A DNA stretch of 41,941 bases from Acidobacteriaceae bacterium UBA1307 (lineage in GTDB: Bacteria; Acidobacteriota; Terriglobia; Terriglobales; Acidobacteriaceae). A model generated the notes under the pieces. The model was not told the DNA's origin. It did not search any database and was given only the letters and a program-made list of their open reading frames with translations. Below, one piece after another: positions 40,227 through 41,941 of this stretch. The DNA lies in the NCBI GenBank assembly GCA_002307235.1, contig DBTV01000044.1, positions 1-41,941 on the forward strand, given 5' to 3'. Made by a program: the position numbers and the translations under genes. How positions within the stretch are numbered: the stretch's first letter is position 1; each line of letters opens with the position of its first letter.

Positions 40227-41708
40227 CTAGAGAGACAGTAGAACAACCGCCGCGACGCAGAGGCCGATGAGCAGGCTGGCGCGGTCGGTGATCGCAAAGG
40301 CGACGGGGTCTTCGTCGAGCCGGCCGCGCGAGGCAAGCAGCCAGACACGATTGAGCCAGAGCAGCATGAGCGGAACCGTCAGCCACAGAAGATTGGGCTT
40401 GTGATAGAGCTTGATGACATCGGTGCTGTTGATATAGATCGCGTAGACGACGACGGCGGCGTAGGCGCTGGAGGTGCCGAAGGCGCGCAGCTGTTCCTGA
40501 TCGGCGAGCAGATAGCCACGGCCGTTTTTCGGTGCGGCGTTGGCGGCGCGGAGATTTTCAAGCTCGGCAAAACGCTTGACGATGGCCAGTGAAAGAAACA
40601 GGAACATGGAAAAGCCGGAGAGCCAGTGGGAGATGAGAACTCCGCTGGCGGCGGCGCCGGCCACGATGCGCAGAATGTAAAGGCCGGAGAGCACCAGCAC
40701 GTCGACGAGGGCGAATCGCTTGAGAATCGATGAATAGGAAAGCGTGGTGACGAGGTAGACGAGCAACCACTTTTGGAAGTCGAAGGGCAGCCAGCGGGCA
40801 CCGGCAAAGGCGACAACGAGCAGGGCCACGGCGAGCAGCGCACCGAGGATGCCGGGCAGATCGCCGGATGCGATGGGGCGACGGCGTTTGCGCGGATGGC
40901 GGCGGTCGGCCTCGATGTCGAGCAGGTCATTGATGAGATAGGCCGACGAGGCGGTGAGCGAGTAGCAGAGAAAAGCGGCGACGGCCGTGAGGATTTTGGC
41001 GGGCAGCAGGGAGTGCGCCAGCAGCAGCGGCGCGAAGATCAGCAGATTTTTGGCCCACTGGTGCAGGCGCATGGCCTTGAGGATGGTGCGCAGAAAGCCG
41101 CGATGCTCGATGAACGTTTGCGTTGGATGCAGGCCCGTGGCGCGCAGGGCCAGACGCAGACGCAGCGAGGGATTGGCGACCATCGGTTCGGGGGCTTGCT
41201 TGAGCAGCGGCAGGTCGGGCGTGTCGTTGCCGATGTAGTCGAACTCGTCGGAGCCGAGTTGCGCGCGTAGCCGTTCGAGCTTGTTTTTGCCGATGAGGTT
41301 GGTGGTGCCGTCGGAGGCGAGGACGCCGGAGAAGATGCCGAGATGCTCTGCGACGCGATGGGCGAGACGCTGATCGGCGCCGGTGGCCAGGTAGATGGCG
41401 CGGCCCAGCCGGGCCTGCTCTTGCAGATAGGGGAGCAGGGCGCGGTTGTAGGGAAGATGAATGACGTCAAGCGAGACTGCGCTGGTGACGAAGGCCTTGA
41501 AGGCGGCCTTGCCGTGCCGCAACTGGCCGGGGAGCTTGAGCAGTTGCGCGGGCTGATTGCGGGCGAGCACGAGCAGGGAATCAACGAGGGTGTCGGATTT
41601 GACCAGCGTACCGTCGAGATCAACACAGAGCGGCCGCAGCGTTGCGGCGGAGAGATTCGGCGGCGTGGCGATGGCGTGCGACAACAGAGTTACCTCTTCA
41701 GAGTTCAT
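40227..41708 (-). CDS. HAD-phosphatase/UbiA prenyltransferase fusion
   Basis: 493 residues. Residues about 20-200 are an HAD-type domain: CVDLDGTLVKSD (nucleophile and acid Asp), LATGADQRLAHRVAEHLGIF, and YIGNDTPDLPLL with the metal-binding Asp. From about 215 the chain is an eight- or nine-helix UbiA domain: LRLHQWAKNLLIFAPLLLAH, SSAYLINDLLDIEADRRHPRKRRRP (NDxxDxxxDxxHP, prenyl-diphosphate site) and TTLSYSSILKRFALVDV. The UbiA part is of the decaprenyl-phosphate phosphoribosyltransferase type; with the attached phosphatase one protein could add a phosphorylated group to polyprenyl phosphate and then dephosphorylate it. This fusion is known in several phyla. The ATG at 41708 (MNSEEVTLLSHA) is preferred; no strong ribosome site. 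Confidence 0.9.
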   Translation of the reverse strand: MNSEEVTLLSHAIATPPNLSAATLRPLCVDLDGTLVKSDTLVDSLLVLARNQPAQLLKLPGQLRHGKAAFKAFVTSAVSLDVIHLPYNRALLPYLQEQARLGRAIYLATGADQRLAHRVAEHLGIFSGVLASDGTTNLIGKNKLERLRAQLGSDEFDYIGNDTPDLPLLKQAPEPMVANPSLRLRLALRATGLHPTQTFIEHRGFLRTILKAMRLHQWAKNLLIFAPLLLAHSLLPAKILTAVAAFLCYSLTASSAYLINDLLDIEADRRHPRKRRRPIASGDLPGILGALLAVALLVVAFAGARWLPFDFQKWLLVYLVTTLSYSSILKRFALVDVLVLSGLYILRIVAGAAASGVLISHWLSGFSMFLFLSLAIVKRFAELENLRAANAAPKNGRGYLLADQEQLRAFGTSSAYAAVVVYAIYINSTDVIKLYHKPNLLWLTVPLMLLWLNRVWLLASRGRLDEDPVAFAITDRASLLIGLCVAAVVLLSL

Positions 41709-41832
41709 GCAGAAAAAGACACTGCGCGGGAGTGGCTCCACGCGAGTGTTCTGCAGGTCGTTGTTTTCCAGGGAAAAGAAACAGCCACAGTATACAGCCA
41801 GACAAAACAACGGAAACCCATAAAAAGAGGCG

Positions 41833-41863
41833 TAAACACAAACCGCGGCCGGAGAGGCCGCGG
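41833..41863 (-). terminator. Terminator of tRNA-Ala
   Basis: CCGCGGCC (41843-41850) and GGCCGCGG (41856-41863) form a perfect 8-bp stem; on the minus strand it leads into TTTGTGTTTA. It lies just downstream of the tRNA 3' end. Confidence 0.7.
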
Positions 41864-41871
41864 AAAAGTCC

Positions 41872-41941
41872 TGGTGGAGCTGAGCGGGATCGAACCGCTG
41901 ACCTCCTCGTTGCGAACGAGGCGCTCTCCCAACTGAGCTAC
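41872..41941 (-). tRNA. tRNA-Ala (CGC anticodon), 5' end outside the window
   Basis: On the minus strand the sequence runs GTAGCTCAGTTGGGAGAGCGC (D arm), anticodon stem CCTCG/CGAGG with loop TTCGCAA (anticodon CGC, reads GCG), T arm with GGTTCGATCCC, acceptor strand and encoded CCA at 41872-41874. The first acceptor bases lie beyond base 41941. Confidence 0.95.

Overview
The window looks like a chromosomal segment of a Gram-negative, GC-rich soil-type bacterium, most likely an Acidobacteriota of the Terriglobia/Acidobacteriaceae type. This is an inference from gene content. The segment encodes lipopolysaccharide genes (kdsB, lpxB), a very large Oar-like TonB-dependent receptor with an N-terminal carboxypeptidase-regulatory domain, a kumamolisin-type S53 protease with an Ig-like tail, and an HAD-UbiA fusion. 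It is also littered with small intergenic palindromes. No plasmid backbone, rRNA, CRISPR array or intact prophage is visible.

Layout. 0-4.4 kb: the 3' end of ahcY with its terminator, a broken GT87 membrane glycosyltransferase, an intact GT-C glycosyltransferase, a membrane protein of unknown role and a DUF4397 lipoprotein. 4.5-10.6 kb: purine permease, hemB, a zinc-ribbon membrane protein, a secretin-like exported protein, a DNA repair methyltransferase, kdsB and an azoreductase. 10.7-16.4 kb: tRNA-Met followed by a 23-bp copy of its own 3' end, the S53 protease, a catalytically dead S41 homologue and a secreted esterase. 16.4-18 kb: a Ser/Thr kinase and a C_GCAxxG_C_C protein, followed by a 21-bp tandem repeat whose A/T tracts are spaced about 10.5 bp apart. 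18-20.4 kb: an AT-richer pocket bounded by palindromes, with an unknown 110-residue protein and a DUF4236-transmembrane-J-domain protein. 20.4-25.8 kb: an ammonium transporter coupled to a 60-residue membrane protein, several small membrane or secreted proteins, a superinfection-immunity-like protein beside a GH24 lysozyme, and rlpA. 26.4-33.2 kb: the TonB-dependent receptor with a Tat-exported phosphoesterase, DAHP synthase and lpxB. 33.4-38.9 kb: a dead M1-peptidase/TPR protein, then hrcA-grpE-dnaJ behind a strong promoter overlaid by a perfect palindrome that is not CIRCE. 39-41.9 kb: a DUF362 protein, the HAD-UbiA fusion and a partial tRNA-Ala.

How the genes fit together. Most are housekeeping or envelope functions: lipid A and Kdo supply, haem and aromatic biosynthesis, peptidoglycan remodelling, protein quality control, and nutrient uptake by TonB receptor, Amt and NCS2. 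I see no single large new system. The best leads are small: the phased A-tract repeat, the palindromic operator on the heat-shock promoter, two protease homologues that have lost their catalytic residues, the J-domain membrane fusion, the tRNA 3'-end duplication, the dispersed palindrome families, and a change in strand composition near 18-20 kb.
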